Virus record (IMG/VR): IMGVR_UViG_3300017989_000171
Span: 1 to 46,462 of that record
DNA from: a virus
Length of the DNA stretch: 46,462 nucleotides
Reading direction: 5' to 3' (one strand)
Positions 29,656-39,256 of this stretch are shown here, piece after piece (the first letter of the stretch is position 1; each line of letters begins with the position of its first letter). The notes under the pieces are model-generated. The model was not told the origin of the DNA, made no database searches, and was given only the letters and a program-made list of their open reading frames with translations. A program made the position numbers and the translations under genes.

Positions 29656-32600
29656 ATGACAGATAAAGTAAGGAATATAATCTCATATGAGAGTAATTAT
29701 GAGGAACTAACTAAATCAGCTTTAGATTCTTACAAATCCCTTTTCCCTATAGAAACAATCAAAACTAAACTGGAGCTCCAAGATATTTGGGTTGATGATA
29801 ATCTTAATGCCGAAGATTACTCAGCTCAAAAAGAAATTAAGGGGCAGAGGGGAAGCTGGACAGTTCCTATATACGGAAAGTTTAATCTAGTAGATAAGAG
29901 TACAGGCAAAGTTATTGAAAAGGTAAATAAATATAAGATTAGTGACCTGCCTAAAGTGACCCCAAGGAACACATTCATTTGGAAAGGTGTTGAATATCAA
30001 TCAGTTAACCTGCTTAGAAGAAAGCCTGGGGTTTATCTTAGAAAAAAGGAGTCTAATGAGGTTGAGGCTTTCTTTAATTTAGCTAAAGGGTTGAATTTTA
30101 AGTTTACGTATGACCCCTCAGATAGAAAATTTTCTGTTTTGTTTGGGACTAGAAGGATACCGGGATACTCATTATTAAAAGCTTTGGATGTACCTGATTC
30201 CCAGCTTAAGAGTGTGTGGGGAGATGAAGTCTATGCATCTAATTATAAAGAAGATGTATCTAAAGATATAGATAGAATTTACAATGTTGTTTTTAGAAAA
30301 CCTATGTCCAGCAAGGAGGAAGCTAAGGAAGCTTTAAAGGAATACTTTTCTAAAACTGAGCTAGATCCTAATGTAGCTAAAGCTTTTATTAAGAAATCAT
30401 ACAAGAATGTTTCTCCGAGTGCTCTTGTTGATACAACAGTTGAGTCCTTGAATATTGCTAGAGGCAAATCTAAGCCATTGAATTCTGAATCATTATTTTT
30501 TAAAAGCTTTCATACGATGGAGGATTTTGTTAATGAATCGTTTAAGCAAGAAGGAAAGGAAATCCAAAGGAAGCTAAAGAGAAATCTATCTTTTAAGAAG
30601 GATCTAAATGATATCCTATATAGGCCAGCATTAGCGTCACCAATTAAACGTCTATTCAGTCTTAATGTCGTTAGAACCCCAGAGCAAACTAATCCTCTAC
30701 ATATTCTTGATGAAACAATGAAGACTACTATTTTAGGTGAAGGCGGGATTCAAGACGAGCATCAGATAACTCTAGCTATGAGGGACATAGACCATACCAG
30801 CACTGGTTTCATTGATCCTATTCAAACTCCGGAGGGAAGCTCTGTAGGCATCATAAATTTTTTAACATTAGCTAGTGGAAAACGTGGGACTGAGATTGTT
30901 ACTCCGTTCAAGGACATAAAAACAAATAAGATAGCAGATTATAGTCCGGCTCAAATGGTAGATAAGGTTATATTGTTTCCTGGACAAACTGGAAGCACTA
31001 AGCTTAAGGCTATGAAGAACGGTGAAGTTCTGTATACTGATCGTAAAAATGCTGACTTCGAATTCCCGGCTAGTGACCAGATATTTGGGGCGTCGTCTAA
31101 CATGATACCGTTTCTACATTCTATCGGTGGTGGGCGTGCAGGGATTGCTTCTCGTTTCAGTTCCCAAGCAATTAGCCTTGTTAACCGAGAAAAACCTTTA
31201 GTAGCCGCTGCCATCGAAGGAAAACCTGTTACCCAGCTTTTTGGAGATGCTATTATTGAGAAAGCTCCAGTGTCGGGCAAAGTTTCTAGGGTAGGAAAAG
31301 ATTTCATTGAGATTACTGACAATAAAGGTAAGAAACATAAATCTTTCTTCTACAAAGATTTTTATCTGAATGATAAGAATTATCTTGATAGTACCCCTGT
31401 TGTGTCAGAAGGTGATCAAGTTAAAGCTGGTGATCAGTTAGTAGAGCTTAATTATACCAAGGATGGGCAGCTAGCCTTAGGAACTAATCTCAAAGTTGGA
31501 TATTTACCGTACTACGGTTTGAATGAACTTGATTCTATGGTAATTAGTGAAACAGCTTCTAAAAAATTAACATCTGAGCATGTTTATCAGTTTGACATCG
31601 AGCTAGACGAGGACTTACACACCAACTTGCAAAAGTACTCATCTTTGTATCCTAGCAGATTAAATAAAGATCAAAAAGAAAAATTAGATGCTAATGGAGT
31701 AGTCCAAGTTGGAGCTAAAGTTGAGCCGGGGGATACTATTGCAGCATTGTTGAAGTACAGAAAGGATACACCCGAGGACCTGATTCTAGGCAGATTAAGT
31801 AGAGGCTTGGTTAATAGGTTTAAAGACCACTCGCTTAAGTGGGATAGAGTTGAACCTGGCGTAGTTTCAGATGTAGTGGTTGGGAAAAAGCATATTTCGA
31901 TTTTTATTAAGTCTCAAGAACCTGCTAGGATTGCTGACAAGCTCAGTAATCTTTCTGCCGGTAAAGGAACAATAGGAGCTATTATACCAGATGACCAAAT
32001 GCCTAAAGATAAAGAAGGTAATCCCCTTGAGATCTTACTGCCTCCAGCTGGAGTTATATCCAGACTAAATCCTTCTCAGCTTTATGAAACTATGGCTGGG
32101 AAAATTGCAAAGAAAATTGGCAAGCAGATTTTAGTTAATAACTTCGAACCAAAAAACCAGTTTGAAGAAATTAACAAGATGATGAAGAAGTACAATGTAT
32201 CTGACACTGAAACACTAATAGACCCTAAGACTAACAAGGAAATTAAAGATGTATTTACTGGTAACCAATACTTTTATAAGCTTAAGCACCAAGCCTTAGA
32301 TAAAGCTTCGTCTAGATATAAGGGGGTGTACTCTGTACTGGATCAGCCTGTCAGGGGTGGTGCCGAAGGAAGTAAAAGCTTAGATGCTTTAACTTATTAT
32401 TCTTTATTGTCGCATGGGGCAACATCATTCATCAAGGATGTTATGCAGAAAAGTGAGAAGAATGATGACTTGTGGAGGGCGATCGAACTAGGGGAAACTC
32501 TCCCAGCCCCAAAGCCTACATTTGCCTACGATACATTCCAAGGGTATCTGAAGGCCATGGGTGTGAATCTTCAAAAACAAGGAAGAGAATTAAAGCTTCT

Positions 32601-35600
32601 ACCGTTAACAAATAAAAACATCAAAGAAATGAGCAATGGTAAAATAGAAAAGGGGAAGATGCTAGACCGCAACCTCAGACCTGAGAAGGGTGGTCTATTT
32701 GATCCTGTTAAGACTGGTGGTCTTTTAGGTTCAGCTGAGAAATGGACGCATGTAGAGCTTAACGAGCCTCTCCCCAACCCAATCATGGAAAAGCCTATTA
32801 CTGGTTTGCTAGGATTGACTGAAGCTTCTTACAATAAAATAGTGGATGGAACATTATTTATAACCAGAGAAGGTTCAATCGTAGACAAAAGTACCCCTGG
32901 GGCGATAACTGGAGGAAAAGCTATCGAGAGACTTCTATCTAAAGTTGATTTAGATAAGGAGTACAAAGTAGCTTTGGAAGAAGCTAAAGGTAAAACTGGT
33001 TCTGATTTAGATAAGATAAACAGAAAGCTTAGATCAATTAGATCGTTAAAAACTCTAGGAATTAAAAATCCTGCTGATGCTTATATACTAAAGAATGTTC
33101 CTGTCATTCCCCCAAAAATGAGACCAATTTATCCTTTACCGGATGGATCACTAGAAACATCTGATTTTAACTATCTGTATAGAGACATTATCCTGACAAA
33201 TAATTTACTTAAGGAGTCTAAGGATTTAGAAGTTCCGGAAGCTCAGGAAAGGGATCTGAGGAATAATTTATATAGAAGCATAAAAGCTTTATATGGACTT
33301 GGTGACCCTATCTCAGGCTATTATCACAAGAAAACTGGGATTCTTCCTATGATAACAGGGAGCTCACCCAAAGAGGGTTATTTCCAAAGCAAGCTACTAA
33401 GTAAAGAACAGGATTTAGTCGGCCGGTCAGTTATTATTCCTTCTGAAGATTTACATACAGATGAGGTCGGAATCCCAGAAAGATTAGCTTGGAATTTATT
33501 CAAGCCTTTCGTTGTTAGAGAATATACATCTAGAGGCTACAGCCCCATTGAAGCCGTCCAAAAAATAGACAGTAGAGACCCGGAATCAAGGCGGTTTTTA
33601 GAGATGACAATGGATAAGCATCCAGTCTTACTTAATCGAGCACCCTCCTTGCATCGCTTTAGCATCATGGCGTTTAAGCCTAAGCTCAGTGAAGGGGAGG
33701 GGATGAAGATTAATCCTCTAGTTGCTACTGGATTTAATGCTGATTTTGACGGTGACGCTATGACTATTCATGTTCCGTTTTCCAATGAAGCTATTAAAGA
33801 AGCTTATACTATGCTCCCATCACAACATGTGATTAACCCTTCAACTGGAAAGTTTATGCTGATACCGCAAGAGGAATCTATGGCTGGAATTTATAAGCTA
33901 AGCTTAACTGCTGAAGGCAGAAAGAAACTAAACAGTGTACTTCCAGCTTCTTATTATATTACTGAACCAATCAACAAAGGAAAGTTACAAAAGCTACTAA
34001 CTGAAATAAGTGAGAAAGATCCATCTTCAGGAGCTATTATAGCGGATAGTCTCAAGAAACTAGGAGATGAATACGCATATTCATCCGGGTACTCCTTCAA
34101 GTTTGAGGATTTAAGGCCAATAAAAAGGCCGGATCTTGTCGATAAATATATGACTAAAGTACATAAAACTGAGGATTTAAATGTGCGAGTTTCTCTTCTG
34201 CAACAGCTGACTACTGAACTAGATGCTAATCTACTAAAGAACAAATCTAATATGTTTGTTGAACAAACTTTAGCTGGAGTTAAGGGCAAGCTTGGAAATG
34301 CTAGGCAGATACTAACATCACCAGTAATGACACAGGATATTGATGGGGCTCCGGTTCCAATCTTTATTGAGAAATCATATTCGGAAGGGTTATCCTTACC
34401 CGACTATATTGTAGCTAGTCAAGGTGCTAGAAAGGGTCTAGTTGATAAGGGGATTGAAGTAGCTGAACCTGGGAAGCTAGCTAAAGAGTTTGCTGCGGCA
34501 GGATTAGATTACAAAGTCACAGAAAAAGATTGCGGAGCCACCCGTGGGTTGGTTCTCCCGATTAACAACCAAGACGTGCTCGATCGCTATTTAGCCGCTC
34601 CAGTTCACGTTGGAGGTAAGACTATAGCCAAAAGGAATCAGTTGGTAGATCCTGAACTAGTGCAGTTACTAAAGAAAAATAAGGTTACTAGTATAGAAGT
34701 TAGATCCCCGCTTTATTGTAAATCAGTATCTGGATCTTGCAGCATGTGTGCTGGGTTAGGTGCGGATGGACAAGCACCTAATGTAGGTGATTACTACGGA
34801 GTTTTTGCAGCCCAGGCACTTAGCGAGCCAGCTACCCAAGCAGCTTTATCTACTCCTCATAAAGGCGGTGTAGCCGGTACTGGATCCCCAGATTCAGGTT
34901 TAACTGGTTTAACCAAGATAAGAACATTACTAGAGATGCCTAAGAACTTTGCTGGCCAGGCAACCGTTGCTGAAAATAGTGGGGTAGTAAAAAGAGTCAC
35001 TCAAACACCAGACTTGACTGAAATAGAGGTAGATGACACCATGTACTCACTTCCTGGAAATACAGCAGTAGAGGTTAAAGAGGGTGACGCTGTAGCTAGA
35101 GGGTCACGATTAACGACCGGGTTAATTAATCCTAATGATGTTTACAGGACTAAAGGGCTGCCTGAGATGAGAAATTACTTACGTGATGAGTTGCTAAATG
35201 CCTATAGATCAGAAGGAATACCAGTACGTTCTAACGTAGTAGAGAGTGTTGTGGCGGCGACAACTAAAGCTGGAGTAGTTAGGGATCCAGGCGATTCAGA
35301 ATTCCTTCCAGGAGATTTTATTAGGATAGCTCAAGCTGAAGCTGAGAATGAAAAAAAAGAGCTTGAGCTTGATGTCTCGTCAGCTACAGGAAGAACTTTG
35401 ATGGAGAACATCGGTCCAATTAGAGCTGGAACAGAAATAGATAATAAGATATCCAGAGAGCTTAAAGCCAACGGAGTAAAGAAAGTAAGGGTCAAACCAA
35501 ATCCTATTCAGTACGATCCCTTTATCAGGGGGATTAGTCAAATACCACTAGCTAAAGAAGATTTTATGTCACGTTTAGGATATAGAGAACTTAAAAACAC

Positions 35601-35682
35601 TATAGAGGAGGGGGTAGCTAGAGGATGGACATCAGATCTGGATGGGTACTCTCCTATACCACAATATATAACATCAGCTTAG
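29656..35682 (+). CDS. Fused RNA polymerase beta-beta' subunit
   Basis: About 2008 residues from the ATG at 29656; an in-frame ATG at 29602 would add 18, and neither has a ribosome binding site. Numbered from 29602: beta part to about 965 with FIDPIQTPEGSSVG, NMIPFLHSIGGGRAG, the active-centre lysines K780 and K788 (ADKLSNLSAGKG) and RYKGVYSVLDQPVRGGAEG. Beta' part from about 1000: RNLRPEKGGLFDP, PVLLNRAPSLHRF, metal-binding NADFDGD (1379-1385), bridge/trigger region GARKGLVDKG with a shortened trigger insert, the second zinc site (KDCGATRG and YCKSVSGSCSMC), and FAAQALSEPATQAALSTPHKGG. The N-terminal beta' zinc finger is missing. It would transcribe phage genes; no alpha, omega or sigma gene is visible. 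Confidence 0.92.
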   Translation: MTDKVRNIISYESNYEELTKSALDSYKSLFPIETIKTKLELQDIWVDDNLNAEDYSAQKEIKGQRGSWTVPIYGKFNLVDKSTGKVIEKVNKYKISDLPKVTPRNTFIWKGVEYQSVNLLRRKPGVYLRKKESNEVEAFFNLAKGLNFKFTYDPSDRKFSVLFGTRRIPGYSLLKALDVPDSQLKSVWGDEVYASNYKEDVSKDIDRIYNVVFRKPMSSKEEAKEALKEYFSKTELDPNVAKAFIKKSYKNVSPSALVDTTVESLNIARGKSKPLNSESLFFKSFHTMEDFVNESFKQEGKEIQRKLKRNLSFKKDLNDILYRPALASPIKRLFSLNVVRTPEQTNPLHILDETMKTTILGEGGIQDEHQITLAMRDIDHTSTGFIDPIQTPEGSSVGIINFLTLASGKRGTEIVTPFKDIKTNKIADYSPAQMVDKVILFPGQTGSTKLKAMKNGEVLYTDRKNADFEFPASDQIFGASSNMIPFLHSIGGGRAGIASRFSSQAISLVNREKPLVAAAIEGKPVTQLFGDAIIEKAPVSGKVSRVGKDFIEITDNKGKKHKSFFYKDFYLNDKNYLDSTPVVSEGDQVKAGDQLVELNYTKDGQLALGTNLKVGYLPYYGLNELDSMVISETASKKLTSEHVYQFDIELDEDLHTNLQKYSSLYPSRLNKDQKEKLDANGVVQVGAKVEPGDTIAALLKYRKDTPEDLILGRLSRGLVNRFKDHSLKWDRVEPGVVSDVVVGKKHISIFIKSQEPARIADKLSNLSAGKGTIGAIIPDDQMPKDKEGNPLEILLPPAGVISRLNPSQLYETMAGKIAKKIGKQILVNNFEPKNQFEEINKMMKKYNVSDTETLIDPKTNKEIKDVFTGNQYFYKLKHQALDKASSRYKGVYSVLDQPVRGGAEGSKSLDALTYYSLLSHGATSFIKDVMQKSEKNDDLWRAIELGETLPAPKPTFAYDTFQGYLKAMGVNLQKQGRELKLLPLTNKNIKEMSNGKIEKGKMLDRNLRPEKGGLFDPVKTGGLLGSAEKWTHVELNEPLPNPIMEKPITGLLGLTEASYNKIVDGTLFITREGSIVDKSTPGAITGGKAIERLLSKVDLDKEYKVALEEAKGKTGSDLDKINRKLRSIRSLKTLGIKNPADAYILKNVPVIPPKMRPIYPLPDGSLETSDFNYLYRDIILTNNLLKESKDLEVPEAQERDLRNNLYRSIKALYGLGDPISGYYHKKTGILPMITGSSPKEGYFQSKLLSKEQDLVGRSVIIPSEDLHTDEVGIPERLAWNLFKPFVVREYTSRGYSPIEAVQKIDSRDPESRRFLEMTMDKHPVLLNRAPSLHRFSIMAFKPKLSEGEGMKINPLVATGFNADFDGDAMTIHVPFSNEAIKEAYTMLPSQHVINPSTGKFMLIPQEESMAGIYKLSLTAEGRKKLNSVLPASYYITEPINKGKLQKLLTEISEKDPSSGAIIADSLKKLGDEYAYSSGYSFKFEDLRPIKRPDLVDKYMTKVHKTEDLNVRVSLLQQLTTELDANLLKNKSNMFVEQTLAGVKGKLGNARQILTSPVMTQDIDGAPVPIFIEKSYSEGLSLPDYIVASQGARKGLVDKGIEVAEPGKLAKEFAAAGLDYKVTEKDCGATRGLVLPINNQDVLDRYLAAPVHVGGKTIAKRNQLVDPELVQLLKKNKVTSIEVRSPLYCKSVSGSCSMCAGLGADGQAPNVGDYYGVFAAQALSEPATQAALSTPHKGGVAGTGSPDSGLTGLTKIRTLLEMPKNFAGQATVAENSGVVKRVTQTPDLTEIEVDDTMYSLPGNTAVEVKEGDAVARGSRLTTGLINPNDVYRTKGLPEMRNYLRDELLNAYRSEGIPVRSNVVESVVAATTKAGVVRDPGDSEFLPGDFIRIAQAEAENEKKELELDVSSATGRTLMENIGPIRAGTEIDNKISRELKANGVKKVRVKPNPIQYDPFIRGISQIPLAKEDFMSRLGYRELKNTIEEGVARGWTSDLDGYSPIPQYITSA

Positions 35683-35688
35683 AAGCGA

Positions 35689-35934
35689 CTAGTCAAATGG
35701 AGCCTCTTCTAAAAGACCGATCATGAGTGAGTCTACTGTGTCCAAGCGTTTTTTAACATACTCGGAAAAGGCGGGTGACGGTTTGAATTTTTTCAAACTA
35801 CTATTTAGGTTATCCTTATCCACAACGAAAATGTTACGCTTGAATTTCAAACGCTTAAATGATTTAAGGAAGGTTTCATCTTTAGGTGAAACTTTAACGT
35901 TTATTTTGATAGGTACTAATACAAATGCATTCAC
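35689..35934 (-). CDS. Small basic protein, 81 residues
   Basis: Chosen GTG start at 35934 has GAAAGGAG 7 bases upstream and a TGGTATAAG element 38 bases upstream; the longer frame to 35985 lacks both. Lys-rich, alternating strands (AFVLVPIKINVKVSPKDETF; NIFVVDKDNL) and a helical tail ending acidic. Ends 6 bases from the RNA polymerase stop, convergent with it. No family recognised. A dedicated promoter and position beside the polymerase hint at a regulator, which is not shown. Confidence 0.55.
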   Translation of the reverse strand: MNAFVLVPIKINVKVSPKDETFLKSFKRLKFKRNIFVVDKDNLNSSLKKFKPSPAFSEYVKKRLDTVDSLMIGLLEEAPFD

Positions 35935-35971
35935 TAATTTCTCCTTTCTAAAACTTGTTGATGATACTAAA

Positions 35972-35980
35972 CTTATACCA
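35972..35980 (-). promoter_or_regulatory. TGGTATAAG promoter element (copy 5)
   Basis: Minus-strand copy driving the 81-residue gene. It lies 11 bases from an oppositely oriented copy (35992), giving a compact divergent promoter pair. Confidence 0.6.
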
Positions 35981-35991
35981 GCCAATTTAAC

Positions 35992-36000
35992 TGGTATAAA
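35992..36000 (+). promoter_or_regulatory. TGGTATAAA promoter element (copy 6)
   Basis: Plus-strand copy, last base A instead of G, 35 bases before the baseplate spike ATG. It probably starts the structural/packaging operon running to the right edge. Confidence 0.55.
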
Positions 36001-36035
36001 GCCGATAATATAAGGGAGGTAATGAGGGAGAGGTA

Positions 36036-36950
36036 ATGGTTTATTCTGGGACAGTTTTTGCAGTTTATAAAGACGGATCTTTCCAAGTAATTCTTGATGA
36101 TGAAAGAATAGTTGATAATGTAGTGCCTTTGTCGGTAGCAGCTAGAAGAGGCGAGGGGGTGTTTAGCATCCCAGCAGAAGGTGATCGCTGTGTTATTTTT
36201 TTTGATAGTAAACGTAAGCCTTATGCACTATTTTCTTTTCTAGAAATAATGAAAGATGATGGTACTATGTCTCTTTCACCCAATTATCCTAAGTACAAAA
36301 ATGACTCCCCAAATCTAAGATCGAAAGATTTTTGGGTTGGAAGTGATTCTAAGTATATATGTGTAAGATCAGCTGGAAGTATAGAAATAAAAGCTTCACC
36401 CAGTTGTGGTATAGTACTTAGTCCAGCTGGTCAGTTTTTAAGCATTAACGATTCTGAGTTTGAGCACTATTCAACCGGAATGGTAATTTCTCATACAGTT
36501 AATTCGATCACAGGGATGAAACATCTAGAAGAATATCAAGATACTACTGGTGTTCCTACTGGAAAATTTTATGAATATATTGTTAAAGATATACTAGGAT
36601 TAGAGAAAGCAAGCCTAAAGGTTGACAAATTAGGGTTCATTGAATTAAAATTAGGACAAGTGAGCGTTTATCTTAACACAGCTGAAGTAAGAGTAAATGT
36701 TAATGAACCGGCAAACACAAGTATCGCAGTTGATTTTATAGGAAATGTTGAGGTTAAGACAAACGGAATGGCAACAATTGATGGCAGCTTGATAAAAATA
36801 GGAGATAAGGCTTCTAGCCACGCTATCAAGGGAGAAGATTTGATTAGTTATCTGTACACACATACACACTCGCACCCGACAGGACCCACTGGCCCACCGA
36901 TTACGCCACCGCCTTTTTCTTTGTTAGCTACAAAAACATTAGTTGAGTAA
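36036..36950 (+). CDS. Baseplate/tail spike protein (gp5/gpV-like)
   Basis: 304 residues, AGGGAG upstream. Residues 1-90 have an OB-fold-like start (GTVFAVYKDGSFQVILDD; FSIPAEGDRCVIFF), as in VgrG, gpV and T4 gp5. Residues 110-250 are short regular strands suited to a triple-stranded beta-helix. The C-terminal tip IDGSLIKIGDKASSHAIKG plus LISYLYTHTHSHPTGPTGPP is characteristic of phage spikes, with His pairs that coordinate a metal ion at the point. It would puncture the host envelope. A baseplate spike fits a contractile or long non-contractile tail. Confidence 0.75.
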   Translation: MVYSGTVFAVYKDGSFQVILDDERIVDNVVPLSVAARRGEGVFSIPAEGDRCVIFFDSKRKPYALFSFLEIMKDDGTMSLSPNYPKYKNDSPNLRSKDFWVGSDSKYICVRSAGSIEIKASPSCGIVLSPAGQFLSINDSEFEHYSTGMVISHTVNSITGMKHLEEYQDTTGVPTGKFYEYIVKDILGLEKASLKVDKLGFIELKLGQVSVYLNTAEVRVNVNEPANTSIAVDFIGNVEVKTNGMATIDGSLIKIGDKASSHAIKGEDLISYLYTHTHSHPTGPTGPPITPPPFSLLATKTLVE

Positions 36951-36964
36951 AGGAGAAAGCTAAA

Positions 36965-39016
36965 GTGCCAATTTTAGACGACATTTTTGTTGAAGGTCCT
37001 AGCTTGGAAGATACTTACATCCCCCTTTCTGGGGATCCGAGCAGATGGCCAAGCGAAACCTTAGAGAAACTTCTATCTGACTTCCCCTTTTTCAGGGAAT
37101 CTGTCATCAAAACTAAAATAACTCACGCAGACGACAAAACCCATTCAATGTTGGGTTCTCACACCATAGTTTTCCCTAATGACCAGATTATTTTCCCAAC
37201 TATTGTCAGGCAAGGTAAGCTTTCTCCATTTGATGTTTTTCTATACAACGGCCTTTACTACCCTGCTACTGAAACTAGGATCCGTCTGATCATTTCCGGA
37301 AGAGGTCTGGTCGAATCTACTACTAGTGAACCTGAAAAGTCTACTAGCCTTCTTGAAACTACCCAGACACCTGAGCTGATGACTGATCAGCCGACTGTCT
37401 ACCAAAAGACATCATCTATTCTAGATAAGCTTGCTTTTACAGTTACTCCTGCTGCAAAAAGCAATCTACTTAAATATATTAGAAGTAACAAAGATCTAGT
37501 TTCATTAAGCAAATACCCAGAAGTAACAAAGGTATTCAAGAAACTTGTAGACTTACCAGTTTTAGACGATGACCAATATAATACAGCTCTTTCCGCACTT
37601 CTTCCTGTAGGAATTATTCAGATCAGGAAGAATACTGACGATACGTATACAGTTCTAACTAGCTCAGACAAAGCTTTTCATCCGGTTGAGCATAGCATGA
37701 GTGCAGAAGAACTTAATGCTTATCTAAACAGCTTTATGGAGACAAGCTGGCCAGTCATTGATTCAGTCAATAGGGGAGGGGAGATTACTGTTTCTATGAT
37801 GGATAATTCAGGGTCGATGGCTGTGCTTAGAACTAAAATTGAAGACACACTAGAAGTAGTTGATCCTGGGACCTATGCTTGTAAGACTGATTCTGGTGCT
37901 TTTGTTAAAGGTAAAGTTATCCCTCTATTTGATTACTTGATGCAGCCACTTAATATGAATATATTTTACAATTCCTCTTTCTATTCTATTCAGGATAGAT
38001 TCGCTGGAGAAAAGACAGAGGATTATGAAGTCCCTAAAGGAACTGAACCCTCGCCAGGCATGGTGGGAACATTCATACATAAAAGGAAGCCGATCGCGGT
38101 GATGCCCTTTACTATTACGTCTTCGCACATGAAGACGCTTTATGATGATGCTAAGGCTTACTACGTCAAAGGTGTTTCTCTGGATAACCGCCCGGTTGAA
38201 TTTCGATTCTCTGATACGTTTAAGGGGTGGATTAAAACTTCTGCTCCAGGAGAAGGTTCAAATGTAGGATCATCCAGATTACTAGATGAAGCTCGAGAAA
38301 GGATCTTCTGCGTCTCTTCAGATGACTTTGTGTTCGTCAGCTTAAAGGATGCTGTCAATCTTTCCCGCTATGCAAATCAGTTTAGCAAAGAGGCAGCACT
38401 TCGTTATGGAGATAGATTGAAGATCAAGAGCGATGGCAGTCGCTTTGTGATGGAAAGCCATCAGCTAAGTAAGTTTGCTTCTGTCCCTTCGTTTTTGACT
38501 GGGAGAGGGACTAGAAAAACCTTTAATTTCAACGACATGGACTATAACGACGCTAAATTTTTCTTGGGTTCTGTCGGCTTTGATGTTCCCAGAACTGATG
38601 AGATCCTGAAAAAAGCTAAAGTTAATGGCAAGGTTGAACTCGTTAAGGTTAGCTTTCCTCAAACTATAGCTGAGCGTAAAGAAGAGCTTATCCCTAAAGT
38701 TAAAGCTACTCTGCAAGCTATCCCAGCAATCAAGGCTAGTTTTGTGAAGCAGGCAGCTATGACTAGGGATGAAGTTGCATTAGATCAGACTCTAGGACTT
38801 AATTTGGTAACCCCAGATAACATTATCTACTTTGTCAATGGAATTCCTGAAATGCAAAATACAGTGGAGAGACTAGCCTCCTTGCTCATATTCTCAAGGC
38901 TAGGGTTTAAAGATGTTCCTGAAAGAGCTATCAGAGACACTATGCTAGGATTGGAAAAGATATTATCAGTAGTTAAGATATTCAAAATTTATCTAGAACA
39001 GGATGATAAGGAATAA
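36965..39016 (+). CDS. Large uncharacterised virion-like protein
   Basis: 683 residues, GTG start after AAAGGAG. No family recognised. Residues 1-115 include a globular mixed domain (SMLGSHTIVFPNDQIIFPTI; FDVFLYNGLYYPATETRIRL), then a Thr/Ser/Glu linker (120-160), a helical block with SILDKLAFTVTPAAKSNLLK, a long alpha/beta middle and a helical C-terminus (QTIAERKEELIPKVKATLQ; FVKQAAMTRDE). KLAF/KFAS/KQAA stretches recall those in other virion candidates here. Following the spike gene and preceding packaging genes, it may be a baseplate, tail or internal head protein. Confidence 0.4.
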   Translation: MPILDDIFVEGPSLEDTYIPLSGDPSRWPSETLEKLLSDFPFFRESVIKTKITHADDKTHSMLGSHTIVFPNDQIIFPTIVRQGKLSPFDVFLYNGLYYPATETRIRLIISGRGLVESTTSEPEKSTSLLETTQTPELMTDQPTVYQKTSSILDKLAFTVTPAAKSNLLKYIRSNKDLVSLSKYPEVTKVFKKLVDLPVLDDDQYNTALSALLPVGIIQIRKNTDDTYTVLTSSDKAFHPVEHSMSAEELNAYLNSFMETSWPVIDSVNRGGEITVSMMDNSGSMAVLRTKIEDTLEVVDPGTYACKTDSGAFVKGKVIPLFDYLMQPLNMNIFYNSSFYSIQDRFAGEKTEDYEVPKGTEPSPGMVGTFIHKRKPIAVMPFTITSSHMKTLYDDAKAYYVKGVSLDNRPVEFRFSDTFKGWIKTSAPGEGSNVGSSRLLDEARERIFCVSSDDFVFVSLKDAVNLSRYANQFSKEAALRYGDRLKIKSDGSRFVMESHQLSKFASVPSFLTGRGTRKTFNFNDMDYNDAKFFLGSVGFDVPRTDEILKKAKVNGKVELVKVSFPQTIAERKEELIPKVKATLQAIPAIKASFVKQAAMTRDEVALDQTLGLNLVTPDNIIYFVNGIPEMQNTVERLASLLIFSRLGFKDVPERAIRDTMLGLEKILSVVKIFKIYLEQDDKE

Positions 39017-39019
39017 GAT

Positions 39020-39247
39020 ATGAACGAAGATAGAATTTATAAGCGAGCTTCTGACCTTCTCAAGAAAGAAGGAATGTCCCCCGTAATAACTTATAAGTTC
39101 TTGCGGCTACATAAAGGTTTGCCTAAAGCTAAAGCTGTTAAAAAGATGGTTCAGCTCGAAGGACCGACGACCAAAGCAGTCTATGGAGGTCAAAGAGCAT
39201 CCGGTAAAGGTAGAATTAAGTCTTTGATCGAAGCTATCAAGTTCTAA
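39020..39247 (+). CDS. Small basic protein
   Basis: 75 residues, three bases after the preceding stop (TAAGATATG). Rich in Lys/Arg: RIYKRASDLLKKEGMSP, LPKAKAVKKMVQLEG, ASGKGRIKSLIEAIKF. Its N-terminal DRIYKRASDLLKK closely resembles DRIYKSAANKLAK in the gene at 43209. Possibly a DNA-associated or structural virion protein. Confidence 0.45.
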   Translation: MNEDRIYKRASDLLKKEGMSPVITYKFLRLHKGLPKAKAVKKMVQLEGPTTKAVYGGQRASGKGRIKSLIEAIKF

Positions 39248-39256
39248 CCTATTTTT

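Noticed and set aside
35723-36013. Plus-strand 96-residue frame between RNAP and spike
   Set aside because: No ribosome binding site; it is the mirror of the minus-strand 81-residue gene, which has both AAAGGAG and a promoter element.
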